A DNA stretch of 64,000 nt from Azospirillum doebereinerae (GTDB taxonomy: Bacteria > Pseudomonadota > Alphaproteobacteria > Azospirillales > Azospirillaceae): assembly GCF_003989665.1 (NCBI RefSeq), contig NZ_RZIJ01000018.1, positions 93,368-157,367 of the forward strand, in the 5' to 3' direction. The notes under the pieces are model-generated. The model searched no databases. It had not been told where the DNA came from and saw only the letters and a program-made list of their open reading frames with translations. Below are positions 28,831 to 38,008 of the stretch, in pieces. The number at the start of each line of letters is the position of its first letter. Within the stretch, counting starts at the first letter, position 1. A program made the position numbers and the translations under genes.

Positions 28831-30144
28831 ATGACGCCACACGAGTTGGTCGCGGTGCTGGAAAAGCACGAGCGCTGGCTGAAGAAGAGACAGGGCGGCG
28901 CGCGCGCCAACCTGACCATGGCGAACATGGAAGGGTCCAACCTCTCCGGCGTGGACCTGACTCAGGGCAAACTGTCGGGCGCCAACCTGTCGCATTGCGA
29001 TTTGACCCACGCCAACCTGAGCAACGCCGACCTGTTCGCCGCCCACCTGACCAAGGCCGACCTGTCGGGCTGCAACCTGTACCGCGCCGATCTGCGCGGC
29101 GCCCACATGCGCGGCGCCAAGATGAAGCGCGCCATCCTGAAGGAGGCCGACCTGCGCGGCGGCGCCCTGCTCTACGGCGGCGGCGCTCCGGGCAAGGGCG
29201 GCAAGGGGTTGGACTTCGTCCGCTCCGACCTCTCGGGCAGCGATTTCGACGACGCGTCGATGACCAACGCCAACCTGTCCGGCGCCGACCTGACCGACGT
29301 GTCGATGAACGGCGCGGATTGCGAGGGCGCGCTGCTGACCGGCGCCACGCTGATGCGCGCCAGCATGAAAAGCTGCAACCTCGCCCGCGCCGACCTGCGC
29401 GGCAGCAACCTGTCGGGCGTGAACCTGCAAGGCGCCATCCTGCGCGACGCCAACCTGACCGGCGCCATGCTGGCCGGCGCCAACCTGCGCAACGCCGATC
29501 TCCAGGGCGCCAAGCTGGAGGGCGCCGATCTGGCCGGCGCCGACACCACCGGTGCCAATCTCGCCCGCTCGGCGGAGAATTTCTCGGTCCAGATCCAGCA
29601 GGCGCTGCACAGCCACTACACCTGGATCAACACCAGCGGCACCATGGGCGCGCGCGCCGACCTCGCCGGGGCCGATATGACCCACATCGATCTGACCGGC
29701 GTGAACCTGTCCGGCGCCAACCTGAAGGGCGCCAATCTAACCGGCGCCAAGATGCGCGAGTCGCTGCTCATCATGTGCGACATCTCGGAGGCCAATTTGT
29801 CGGGCGCCGACTTCACCGCCGCCATCCTCGACGGCGCCAACCTGCGCGGCGCCAATCTGGAGGGCGCGCGGCTGGACGGGGCGGGGATCGGCTGGGTCGA
29901 CATCAAGGGGCCGGACGGGCGACCGACCGGGCGGCTCTGGGCCGCCAACCTGACCGGCAGCCGGCTGGCCGGCGCGTCCTGCGTGCGCACCAACCTGCGG
30001 GGCGCCACCCTGGCGGATTGCGATTTCTCCAACGCCGACCTGACCGGCGCGATCCTGAGCGACGCCAACATCCGCGACGCCCGCTTCACCGGCGCGAACC
30101 TGACCGGCGCCAGCCTGCCTCCGCCGCCCGATCTGGACGACTGA
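28831..30144 (+). CDS. Pentapeptide-repeat protein
   Basis: The 437-residue protein begins with the helical cap common in this class (LVAVLEKHERWLKKRQGGARANL), then long runs of A(N/D)LxX pentapeptides that should form a right-handed quadrilateral beta-helix. The runs are split by a non-repeat segment near residues 250-283 (NFSVQIQQALHSHYTWIN), giving two blocks. No signal peptide or membrane span is present. Functions in this class vary widely (topoisomerase protection, scaffolding) and none can be assigned. ATG 28831. Confidence 0.92.
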   Translation: MTPHELVAVLEKHERWLKKRQGGARANLTMANMEGSNLSGVDLTQGKLSGANLSHCDLTHANLSNADLFAAHLTKADLSGCNLYRADLRGAHMRGAKMKRAILKEADLRGGALLYGGGAPGKGGKGLDFVRSDLSGSDFDDASMTNANLSGADLTDVSMNGADCEGALLTGATLMRASMKSCNLARADLRGSNLSGVNLQGAILRDANLTGAMLAGANLRNADLQGAKLEGADLAGADTTGANLARSAENFSVQIQQALHSHYTWINTSGTMGARADLAGADMTHIDLTGVNLSGANLKGANLTGAKMRESLLIMCDISEANLSGADFTAAILDGANLRGANLEGARLDGAGIGWVDIKGPDGRPTGRLWAANLTGSRLAGASCVRTNLRGATLADCDFSNADLTGAILSDANIRDARFTGANLTGASLPPPPDLDD

Positions 30145-30217
30145 TTTCAGCGGCCGCCCCGGCCAGCACCGGGGATGGCGGCCCCAACCGGGATCAGCCG
30201 TCGCTCCGCCGCCGCAA

Positions 30218-30778
30218 TCAGCCCTCGGTGTCCTCTTCGCGGCCGAAACTGGCCGCGTTCAGGTTGGCCCCGACCCGTCGCAGCACGCCGATGGCCCGGG
30301 CGACCTCCTCCGGCGCGATGCCATCGACGGCGATCGCCGCGATGTCAGACGCGCTGGGCATCATCGTCTCACGCAGCGCGCGGCCCTTGTCGGTCAGGAA
30401 GATGTTCATCTTGCGTCGGTCGTGCGCGTTGCGGACCCGCTGCACCAGCCCCTGCGATTCCATCACGTTGACGGCGGTGACCGTCGTCGGCTCCATCATG
30501 CCGACGCGGTGGCTGAGTTCGCGCTGGGTCAGCCCGTCCTCGTCCCACAGGGCGCGCAGGAAGAACCACTGCCCCATGCTGACGCTGGAGCGCGCGATGC
30601 GCGCCTGCAACGCACGGCCGAAGGCGCGGTTCACATCACGAACCACGAAGGACAGGACGCCGTCGGAGAGGGCGCCATCGGTCAGGGCACCGTTAGGCAG
30701 CGCACCATCCGGTGCCGGTGCCGCATCCACCGTCTCGCTGGCCGTCACCGGTTCCCATCCCTTGAAACACGCAACCAT
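30218..30778 (-). CDS. MarR family transcriptional regulator
   Basis: The 186-residue protein has a MarR winged helix: GLTQRELSHRVGMMEPTTVTAVNVMESQGLVQRVRNAHDRRK with the DRRK wing and a C-terminal dimerisation helix. Before it lie four degenerate five-residue repeats of xxGAL type. The start at 30778 (MVACFKGW) is uncertain and lacks a good ribosome-binding site; the frame is open to 30922. It is divergent from aguB across a 522-base gap, so aguB is one possible target. The ligand is unknown. Confidence 0.88.
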   Translation of the reverse strand: MVACFKGWEPVTASETVDAAPAPDGALPNGALTDGALSDGVLSFVVRDVNRAFGRALQARIARSSVSMGQWFFLRALWDEDGLTQRELSHRVGMMEPTTVTAVNVMESQGLVQRVRNAHDRRKMNIFLTDKGRALRETMMPSASDIAAIAVDGIAPEEVARAIGVLRRVGANLNAASFGREEDTEG

Positions 30779-31300
30779 ACCGACAATCTTTCTGCCCGTC
30801 GTTCCCACATTCCACGCCGCCGCGTCCCGTCGAAGGACGCCGTCGATCGCACTGCCACCGGGGAATGGCGGACAATGAGGTTTTTCCCAATCATAGCGTG
30901 TCGCACCCGAAGCGCAAATCAAATGCGCAAGCCTCGCAGCCCGGCATGCAATGATATGTCAGGACCCAAAGCCGGAGCCACCCGCAAAGGAAAAAGACCC
31001 ACCATGGAAAAATCCCTTCCCGCTTGGGGCCGGTCTATCCTTTTCTAATGGTAGAGCCTCGCAGTTCCATATCCCAATATGGTTGCGTTTCCTGGATTGC
31101 GGACCGTCCGGCCTTTTACTTCCCGATGGGAAATGACAAGACGCTCCTAATATGAAGAATTTACTAAAACGCCACCCAGCGCCTCAAGAGGGCTTGCGCC
31201 GACGCGGTGACGGAGGCCAAACACGCCGGCGCGCACCATATCCACCCGACAGCCCGATCAAGGCCCCGGCCGAAGCCCCCCGAGACGTCAAGGATCCGCC
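30779..31300. other. Long divergent intergenic region, AT-rich on the right
   Basis: These 522 bases separate marR and aguB. From about 30,900 to 31,190 the composition is much richer in A and T than the rest of the window (stretches such as AATTTACTAAAA). A 61-codon frame at 30951-31136 has no coding character. I see no RNA motif I can name; it may hold regulatory sites, an unrecognised small RNA or a remnant of transferred DNA. Confidence 0.5.
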
Positions 31301-32200
31301 ATGACCACCGCCGCTTCCCCCCGCACCGTCACCGTCGCCGCCACCCAACTGGCCTGCGGCTGGGACCGCGCCGCCAACGTGGCGGGCGTTGAGTCCCTGA
31401 TCCGCGAGGCCGCTGGGCGCGGCGCCCAGGTCATCCTGCCGCAGGAGCTGTTCGAGACCCCCTATTTCTGCAAGGACCAGAAGCAGTCCCTGTTCGAACT
31501 GGCCGCCCCCGCCGAGGGCCACCCGGTCATCGCCCGACTGAGCGCGCTGGCCCGCGAGTTGTCGGTCGTCATTCCGGTCAGCTTCTTCGAGAGGGCGCGC
31601 AACGCCTACTACAACTCGGTCGCCATGGTGGACGCCGACGGGAGCGTGCTGGGGATTTACCGCAAGTCGCACATTCCCGACGGCCCCGGCTATCAGGAGA
31701 AATTCTATTTCAGCCCCGGCGACACCGGCATCCCGGTGTTCAAGACCCGCTACGCGACGATCGGCTGCGCGATCTGCTGGGACCAGTGGTTCCCGGAAAC
31801 CGCCCGCATCATGGCGTTGAAGGGGGCGGAGATCCTGCTCTACCCCACCGCCATCGGGTCGGAGCCGCAGGATTCCGGCATCGACAGCCAGGGCCACTGG
31901 ACCCGCGTGATGCAGGGCCACGCCGGAGCCAACCTGATGCCGCTCGTCGCCTCCAACCGCATCGGGCGGGAAGAGGGCGAGACTTGCGGGATCACCTTCT
32001 ACGGGTCGTCCTTCATCGCCGGGCCGCAGGGGGAGATCGTCGCCCAGGCCGACCGCGACAGCAGAACGGTGCTGACCGCGACCTTCGACCTCGACCGCCT
32101 CGCGGCGCAACGCGCCTCCTGGGGGGTGTTCCGCGACCGCCGGCCGGAGCTTTACGGTGCCCTGCTGACGCTGGACGGCGAGACCACGCCACGCCGGTAA
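31301..32200 (+). CDS. aguB: N-carbamoylputrescine amidase
   Basis: AguB hydrolyses N-carbamoylputrescine to putrescine, CO2 and ammonia, the last step from agmatine. The 299-residue nitrilase-fold protein shows the Glu-Lys-Cys triad: Glu in LPQELFETPYFC, Lys in YRKSHIPDG and Cys in GCAICWDQWFPE. SHIPDGPGYQEKFYF and GHAGANLMP fit the AguB subfamily. The partner agmatine deiminase (AguA) is not in the window. Its stop is three bases from the convergent SprA-like gene. Confidence 0.93.
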   Translation: MTTAASPRTVTVAATQLACGWDRAANVAGVESLIREAAGRGAQVILPQELFETPYFCKDQKQSLFELAAPAEGHPVIARLSALARELSVVIPVSFFERARNAYYNSVAMVDADGSVLGIYRKSHIPDGPGYQEKFYFSPGDTGIPVFKTRYATIGCAICWDQWFPETARIMALKGAEILLYPTAIGSEPQDSGIDSQGHWTRVMQGHAGANLMPLVASNRIGREEGETCGITFYGSSFIAGPQGEIVAQADRDSRTVLTATFDLDRLAAQRASWGVFRDRRPELYGALLTLDGETTPRR

Positions 32201-32203
32201 CGG

Positions 32204-32770
32204 CTACACCACCAGCCTGCCAAGCCCACCACCCGGCGGCGCGGTCAATGCCTGCGCCGCCGTTTGTGCCGCCGCGTAGGCCGACGCCCCGCGCGCGGCC
32301 AGCGCAGGCGGCGCCGTGCCGCCACCCTGCTGGCGCTGCTCCGACTCCGCCTTCAGCTTCTGCGCGTCGGCTTGCGCTGCGACCCGCAGATCCTGCGGGG
32401 ACGGATCGTTTGGGGCGAGCGCCGCCGCCTTGACCTGCTCCATCTTGGCGACGGTGGACGAAGGGTCGGCCTCCGCGCTGATGTCGACCTGCACCTCGCC
32501 GGCGGTGGCGTAGCTCTTGCCGTCCGGCCCGCGCGTGTAGGTGAAGGACGCCGCCCCGGCGTGCCCGCCGCCCGCCGACTGATGCGCCGCCTCGTGCTGG
32601 CGGACGTTGGCATCGCTCTGCCTGAGCTTCTGGACTTGCTGCTGGGTCTCGGCCGACGCCGGTTCCGTGGCGGAAACGGCCCCGTTTCCGAAGGACAGGG
32701 GCCGGGACGGGGCGCGGTGCATCCCGATGGGCGCCCCTATCGACGACACGTCGCCAGCCACCGCCTGCAT
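32204..32770 (-). CDS. SprA-related putative metalloprotease (CJM1_0395-like family)
   Basis: The 188-residue protein matches the SprA-related family: VRQHEAAHQSAGG supplies an HExxH zinc motif (HEAAH), followed by the conserved block SFTYTRGPDGKSYATAGEVQVDIS and AAALAPNDPSPQDLRVAAQA. No signal peptide is evident. The zinc-protease activity is predicted for the family from HExxH and is not established. The C-terminus is low-complexity Ala/Gly/Gln. It may be cotranscribed downstream of the HDAC-type gene (69-base gap). Confidence 0.75.
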   Translation of the reverse strand: MQAVAGDVSSIGAPIGMHRAPSRPLSFGNGAVSATEPASAETQQQVQKLRQSDANVRQHEAAHQSAGGGHAGAASFTYTRGPDGKSYATAGEVQVDISAEADPSSTVAKMEQVKAAALAPNDPSPQDLRVAAQADAQKLKAESEQRQQGGGTAPPALAARGASAYAAAQTAAQALTAPPGGGLGRLVV

Positions 32771-32839
32771 CCCTCAGCGATTGTTCACGAACAGGACGAA
32801 TTTAGGGCGATTGCCTCCTTCCGGCAATGGCGTGGTGCC

Positions 32840-33871
32840 TCAGGAATCCTCGAATCCAGTCAGCACGTTGGCGACGTTGACGCCCAGATCGTCCACCGCG
32901 TAGCCGCCCTCCATCACGAACAGCGTCGGCAGCCCGATTCCGGCGATGGCGGCGCCCATGCGCAGGAAATCCTCCGACAGCAGCCGGAAACGGGAGATCG
33001 GATCGCCACCATAGGTGTCCGCACCCAGCGAGACGACCAGCACGTCGGGCGCGAAGGCGCGGATGCGCCGGGCGGCCACATCCAGGGTCTCGGCGTAGGC
33101 GGCCCAATCGGTGCCCCAGGGCAGCGGCAGGTTCAGGTTGGCCCCCTCGCCCGCACCGGCCCCGGTCTCATCGGCGTGGCCGCTGAAATAGGGAAACTCG
33201 TCGACCGGGTCGGCGTGCAGCGACACGAACAGCGCGTCGCCACGCTCCCACAGGATTTCCTGCGTGCCGTTGCCGTGGTGGTAATCGACGTCCAGCACCG
33301 CGACACGCGCTGCCCCGCCGTCGCGCAGGGACTGCGCCGCGATGGCCGCGTTGTTCAGAAAGCAGTAGCCGCCGTAGAACGCCTTTCCAGCGTGATGGCC
33401 CGGCGGACGGCACAGCGCGAAGGCGCTGCGGTCTCCCGCCCGGATCCGGTCCGCCCCGCTGAGCGCGCTGTCGGCGGCTGAGGTGGCGGCACGCCAAGTT
33501 CCGGCGGTGATCGGCGTCCCGGCATCGAAGGAATAATAGCCGAGGCGCCCGTCGATCGAGCGCGGCACGACCCGCCGGTGCATGCCCGGCGCCACCCAGT
33601 TCAGCGGCAGCGCGTCCCAATCGCCGTGTTCCTGGACCCATTCGCCCCAGGCGTTCTGGAGGAAGGCCAGATAGCCGACGTCGTGCACCCGCTCCAGCGG
33701 GGTCAAGCCGTGCGGCTCGGGCGCTCGGACGGAGCCGAAGCCGATCGCGTCCAACCGGTTGCGGACGATGTCGGCCCGCGCCGGCTTCTCGTAGCAGGGC
33801 ACGAGTTGTCCGTCGTTGAGTTCCGACCGGCCGGACTGGAGCCGATGCTCCTCGCTGTAGAAGACAATCAC
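32840..33871 (-). CDS. Histone deacetylase/acetylpolyamine amidohydrolase family protein
   Basis: The 343-residue protein has the HDAC-fold zinc site: RPPGHHAG (tandem His near 158), DVDYHHGNGTQEIL (Asp-x-Asp/His ligands near 194) and SLGADTYGGDP (second Asp ligand). Bacterial members such as AphA deacetylate acetylpolyamines; others act on acetoin-related or unknown amides. I start at the GTG at 33871 (MIVFYSEEH), where family homology begins, with an AAGGA box about 10 bases upstream; the frame runs open to 34000. aguB nearby supports a polyamine role (inference). Confidence 0.88.
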   Translation of the reverse strand: MIVFYSEEHRLQSGRSELNDGQLVPCYEKPARADIVRNRLDAIGFGSVRAPEPHGLTPLERVHDVGYLAFLQNAWGEWVQEHGDWDALPLNWVAPGMHRRVVPRSIDGRLGYYSFDAGTPITAGTWRAATSAADSALSGADRIRAGDRSAFALCRPPGHHAGKAFYGGYCFLNNAAIAAQSLRDGGAARVAVLDVDYHHGNGTQEILWERGDALFVSLHADPVDEFPYFSGHADETGAGAGEGANLNLPLPWGTDWAAYAETLDVAARRIRAFAPDVLVVSLGADTYGGDPISRFRLLSEDFLRMGAAIAGIGLPTLFVMEGGYAVDDLGVNVANVLTGFEDS

Positions 33872-34061
33872 GCCGCGCGGTTCCTTGCGAAGAAAAGGGA
33901 ATGAGAAAAACCATGATAGCGTCGCCCGCCCCCGGCCGGTGCGGGCCCTTTTGCATGGCGCCCTTGAGGGAGTCGTTGCCTTTCGATCCGACACACGCAA
34001 TAGTGTTTCCTATTCGACCACGGCATAGCGCCGGGTGGTGATTTCTGGTTTTCAACGCCCC

Positions 34062-37000
34062 ATGATCGCTGCTGCGAGCAGGATATTCCTCCGATGGCTG
34101 CCGGGGATGGCGCCGCTTCTGTGGGTCTGCGCCCTCCTGGCCGCCGAGCCGGCGCGCGCGCCGTCATTGCTTTCAGACACCGAGCCCTCCGCGCTGGAAA
34201 CCGCCTTCTCCGTCCGCGCCGGGGAACCGTTGCGGCAGTTCGGCTACGACCTGTTCGCCGCCGGCGCGCCGGAACCGCGGACGCCGCCCGGCGCGGTCCA
34301 GGGCGATTACGTGCTGAACACCGGCGACGAGTTGCTGGTCACCCTACGGGGCCAGAAGTCCTTCAGCAAACGCTTCCCCATCGACAGCGGCGGTCTTCTT
34401 CTGGTGGACGAGGCGCGGCCGGTGACCGCCGCAGGGCTGACCCTGGCCGCGCTGCGGGCGGAGCTGTCGGCCGCCGTCACCGCCGCCCTGCCCAACACCG
34501 ACACCTTCGTCTCGCTGGCCGACGTGCGGCGGATCGGGATCGTCGTCACCGGATCGGTGAGCCATCCCGGCCGGCAGGAAGTCAGCGCCTTCGCCACCGT
34601 GCTGGACGCCCTGTCCGCGGCCGGCGGCGTGTCGCGCACCGGCTCCCTTCGCCGCATCCGCCTGATTCGGTCGAATGGGGGCGGCGCCGATGGCGGCCGG
34701 ATCGTCGATCTCTACGACCTGCATCTGACCGGTTCCGGCGATTCGGGCGGAGCGGACCAGCGGCTGCGCGACGGGGACCGGCTGTTCGTTCCGCCGCTGG
34801 GGGCCACCGTCGCCGTTGCCGGCCCGGTCAAGCGTCCCGGCATCTATGAACTGCCGCCCGGTCGGCCGCGCCTGCCCGCCACCGATCTCCGCGACTTGGC
34901 CGGCGGCCCTCTGCGGCCCGGCGCCCAGCGCGCCGTCCGCTTCGGCATCGGCCCGTCCGGCGAGGAGGTGACGGAGGAGGCCGGCGATCCCGACGCCCCC
35001 TTGTTCGGCGACGGCGACCTGCTGATCCTTACGCCGCAGCGCGAGGACCGCCGGAACGAGGTCCGTCTGGAGGGGCATGTCCACCGGCCCGGCCCACGCG
35101 CCCTGACCCGCACCCGCAGCCTGTCGGCGCTGGTCGCCAAGGCCGATCTGCGGCCCGATCCCTATCTGCCCTTCGCCGCGCTGGCCACCACCGATCCGGC
35201 GACCCGCGCGCGGGTGCTGCGCCCGGTCGATCTGGCGGCGGCCCTGAACGGCCGCGACGACCGCCGCCTCTCGGAGGGCGACACGCTCTATGTGCTGGGC
35301 GTCGAGGACGTGGATTTCCTGACATCCGAACCGGTGCTGGCCCTGCTGCGCGGCGAGCGTGCGTTGCCGCCCGACGCCTGCCAAGGGCTGGTGGGGCTGG
35401 CTCGCGCGCTGGCGGCGGCGCCCGACGGCTTGCTCGCCACCGGCCGGCAAGCCCGCGCCGCCGCCGGTCTGACCGGCTCCCGCAAGCCCTGCCCACCCCT
35501 GTTCGAGGCCGTGCCCGACCTGCTGACCTTCGCGCTGGAGCGTTCGGCCCTGCTGCTGGGAGGCGTGCCGCGTCCGGGCTTCTACCCACGGACCGGTCGC
35601 GCCACGGTCGCGGGCCTGGCCCGCGCGGCAGGCGGCGAATCGGAGTTCCTGGACTGGAGCGCCCCATCCACCGATTTCCCATCCGGGCCGGACGCCGTTC
35701 TGGAATCATCGGCCCCGCACTACGAACTGGTCGGCCACGTCCGCCGTCCCGGCACCCGCCCGATGAACGGCCGGACCACCCTGCGCGAGGCTCTGGGCGA
35801 GGGCGGCGCGCTGAAGCGCGACGTCTATCCTCTGCTCGGCGTCATCGAGCGCTTCGACCGCCGGACGCTGACCCGCTCCCTGATTCCCTTTTCCCCACAG
35901 GAGATCGGCACCGGACGTGCCGACCGGGTGCTGGCCGATGGCGACCGCCTGCATCTGTTCCCTGCCGCCCGCCTGCGCGCCCTGCTACGTCCCACGCCGG
36001 ACACCGGAAAGGGCGATGCCGCGAAGGAAAGGCTGGACGACGCCCGCATGGCGGAATCCGAACCGCTCGATCCCGCCATCACCGCGTTGATCGCCGAGCG
36101 CACGGTCCAAATCCGTGGTGCCGTCCGGCAACCCGGCGGCTATCCGGTGGCCGACCGGACCCCATTGGCGGCGCTGGTCGCCGCGGCGGGCGGGTTGTCG
36201 AGCGACGCCGACCCGGCGGCGGTCGAACTCACCGGCGCGGACGGCGCGCGCACGGCCGTCGACCTCGGCAGCGCCAAGGACAAGGCAAGGGCCGCCGGCC
36301 CCGGCGACGCCATCCGCGTCAACCCGCGCGCCCAAGCGCTGGAGGCCCGCGCCGTCGCCATACTGGGCTCGGTGCGGCGGCCCGGCAGCTACGACGTCGG
36401 ACGCGGCGAGACTCTGTCCTCGCTGATCGCGCGCGCCGGCGGACTGACCGAGGACGCCTATCCGGCCGGCGCCGTCTTTACCCGCGAGAGCGAACGGCGG
36501 CGCGAGAAGGAGCAATTCACCCAGCAGGCCCGCGAGTTGGAACGCGCCCTGACCCTGGAGATCGAAAAGGGCGATCCGGTGAAGGCGGAGAACGTGGCGC
36601 TGGCCCGTCAGCTCGCCGCGCAATTGCGCGGTATGGAGCCGCTGGGCCGTGTCGTGGTGGAGGCTGACCCCGCCGTGCTGCGCGCCCGTCCTGAACTGGA
36701 TCCGCTGCTCGAATCCGACGACCGCATCCACATCCCCAAGCGCCCGCTGTCAGTCTCCGTGGCCGGCGAGGTGATGCACCCCACCGCCGCCCAGTTCGTC
36801 AGCGGCAAGAGCGCCGAGGCGTATCTCGGTGAGGCCGGCGGCCCGACACGCAATGCCGATTCGGCGCGCAGTTTCCTCGTGCTGCCGGACGGCAGGGCCC
36901 AGCCGCTGTCGTTGTCGCCCTGGAACCACCGGGTGAATGTCATTCCGCCCGGCGCCATGCTGGTCGTGCCGCGCGACCCGAAGCCGTTCGACGCGCTGGA

Positions 37001-37076
37001 GATGACCAAATCCATTGGCGGCATTCTCGGGCAGTTGGCGATCACCGCCGCGTCCATCGCGGTGATCTCGCGATGA
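34062..37076 (+). CDS. Polysaccharide export protein with eight SLBB repeats
   Basis: This roughly 1004-residue protein begins with a signal peptide (RWLPGMAPLLWVCALLAAEPARA), then a Poly_export domain (DYVLNTGDELLVTLRGQ), then eight SLBB-type beta-grasp units recognisable by V.GxVxxPG: about residues 159, 249, 334, 496, 554, 682, 765 and 897. A single C-terminal helix (SIGGILGQLAITAASIAVIS) resembles the outer-membrane helix of Wza-like exporters. Typical exporters have two or three SLBB units, so this is an unusually long version. A GTG at 34035 is an alternative start; neither has a good ribosome-binding site. Its TGA overlaps the next gene by four bases. Confidence 0.88.
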   Translation: MIAAASRIFLRWLPGMAPLLWVCALLAAEPARAPSLLSDTEPSALETAFSVRAGEPLRQFGYDLFAAGAPEPRTPPGAVQGDYVLNTGDELLVTLRGQKSFSKRFPIDSGGLLLVDEARPVTAAGLTLAALRAELSAAVTAALPNTDTFVSLADVRRIGIVVTGSVSHPGRQEVSAFATVLDALSAAGGVSRTGSLRRIRLIRSNGGGADGGRIVDLYDLHLTGSGDSGGADQRLRDGDRLFVPPLGATVAVAGPVKRPGIYELPPGRPRLPATDLRDLAGGPLRPGAQRAVRFGIGPSGEEVTEEAGDPDAPLFGDGDLLILTPQREDRRNEVRLEGHVHRPGPRALTRTRSLSALVAKADLRPDPYLPFAALATTDPATRARVLRPVDLAAALNGRDDRRLSEGDTLYVLGVEDVDFLTSEPVLALLRGERALPPDACQGLVGLARALAAAPDGLLATGRQARAAAGLTGSRKPCPPLFEAVPDLLTFALERSALLLGGVPRPGFYPRTGRATVAGLARAAGGESEFLDWSAPSTDFPSGPDAVLESSAPHYELVGHVRRPGTRPMNGRTTLREALGEGGALKRDVYPLLGVIERFDRRTLTRSLIPFSPQEIGTGRADRVLADGDRLHLFPAARLRALLRPTPDTGKGDAAKERLDDARMAESEPLDPAITALIAERTVQIRGAVRQPGGYPVADRTPLAALVAAAGGLSSDADPAAVELTGADGARTAVDLGSAKDKARAAGPGDAIRVNPRAQALEARAVAILGSVRRPGSYDVGRGETLSSLIARAGGLTEDAYPAGAVFTRESERRREKEQFTQQARELERALTLEIEKGDPVKAENVALARQLAAQLRGMEPLGRVVVEADPAVLRARPELDPLLESDDRIHIPKRPLSVSVAGEVMHPTAAQFVSGKSAEAYLGEAGGPTRNADSARSFLVLPDGRAQPLSLSPWNHRVNVIPPGAMLVVPRDPKPFDALEMTKSIGGILGQLAITAASIAVISR

Positions 37077-37885
37077 CCCCGCCCGAGGCGGCGCGCGGCG
37101 GGCTGGCCATCCTGACTGTGACCCGGAACGACCGTACCGGGCTGATGGCCACCCGCGGGACCCTGCGCGCGCAGACGGAGCAGGACTTCACCTGGGTCGT
37201 CGTCGACGGGGCTTCGACCGATGGCACCGCCGAGTGGCTGCGCGACCATGGCGATGAAATGGGCTGGTGGCGCTCGGCGCCGGACACCGGTCCCTTCGAC
37301 GCCATGAACCACGCGCTCGACGCCGCCCGGACGCTCGGCTGCGAGCACGCCCTGTTCCTCAACGCCGGCGACCGGCTGGCCGGGCCGGACAGCGCCGCCT
37401 TGCTGCGTGATGCTGTCCGGCTGCACCCCGACGCCACGCTTTTGTACGGGGATGCGCTGGAGCGGCTGGGGGACGAACGTATCCTTCTGAAACCGTCCCG
37501 GTCACACCGTTGGGCGGCGCTGGGTATGTTCACGCATCATCAGGCCATGCTTTACCGAATTGCCGCACTGACCGGTCTCCGTTTCGACGACCGCTACGCC
37601 ATAGCGGCCGACTACGCCTTCACCCTGGCAGCCATGGGGCGCGGCGCAGCGGTGCACTTGCCCTTTGCCATCTGCGTTTTCGCGCCGAACGGGCTGTCGC
37701 AGCGCAACCCGGCGCAGGGACGCCGGGAACAGTCCCTCATCCGGCGCGAACTGCTCGGCCATGGACCGTTGCGCGAGACGCTTTTGCAGACGGCGCAACG
37801 GTCCGCAACAGCCTTGCGCCGACACTTTCCAGCGGCCTATGCGAAATGGCGTTTCCGGAGAGCGGAAACTTTGTTTCTTTCATAA
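37073..37885 (+). CDS. Glycosyltransferase family 2 (WcaE-like)
   Basis: The 270-residue soluble transferase has a GT-A fold: ILTVTRNDRTGL, VVVDGASTDGTAEWL, then DTGPFDAMNHALDAA and FLNAGDRL, the latter pair typical of colanic acid WcaE-type transferases. It should add one sugar to a lipid-linked repeat unit at the cytoplasmic membrane face. Its ATG overlaps the stop of the SLBB exporter gene (ATGA), tying synthesis to export. Confidence 0.88.
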   Translation: MTPPEAARGGLAILTVTRNDRTGLMATRGTLRAQTEQDFTWVVVDGASTDGTAEWLRDHGDEMGWWRSAPDTGPFDAMNHALDAARTLGCEHALFLNAGDRLAGPDSAALLRDAVRLHPDATLLYGDALERLGDERILLKPSRSHRWAALGMFTHHQAMLYRIAALTGLRFDDRYAIAADYAFTLAAMGRGAAVHLPFAICVFAPNGLSQRNPAQGRREQSLIRRELLGHGPLRETLLQTAQRSATALRRHFPAAYAKWRFRRAETLFLS

Positions 37886-37915
37886 GCCACCAACCGCCCA
37901 CATCGAATCAAACGG

Positions 37916-37943
37916 TTGATGCGCACAAAAGGTTGCATAGAAT
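37916..37943 (+). promoter_or_regulatory. Candidate sigma-70 promoter of the XRE regulator
   Basis: TTGATG at 37916-37921 and TAGAAT at 37938-37943 are separated by 16 bases, 66 bases before the ATG at 38009, in an AT-richer stretch. Confidence 0.4.
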
Positions 37944-38008
37944 TTACTTTCTGAACTAAGCATTCCTGTGGTGCCTTCCCCTGTGGCTTCCTTTTCGAGG
38001 TACGACCA

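Noticed and set aside
27934..29685. phoU frame extended upstream to 583 codons
   Set aside because: The added part is antisense to the pentapeptide gene, giving false repeats (VGAGQVG type); PhoU homology begins at 28656.
30951..31136. 61-codon plus-strand ORF in the AT-rich spacer
   Set aside because: No ribosome-binding site, no coding bias and ordinary random composition.
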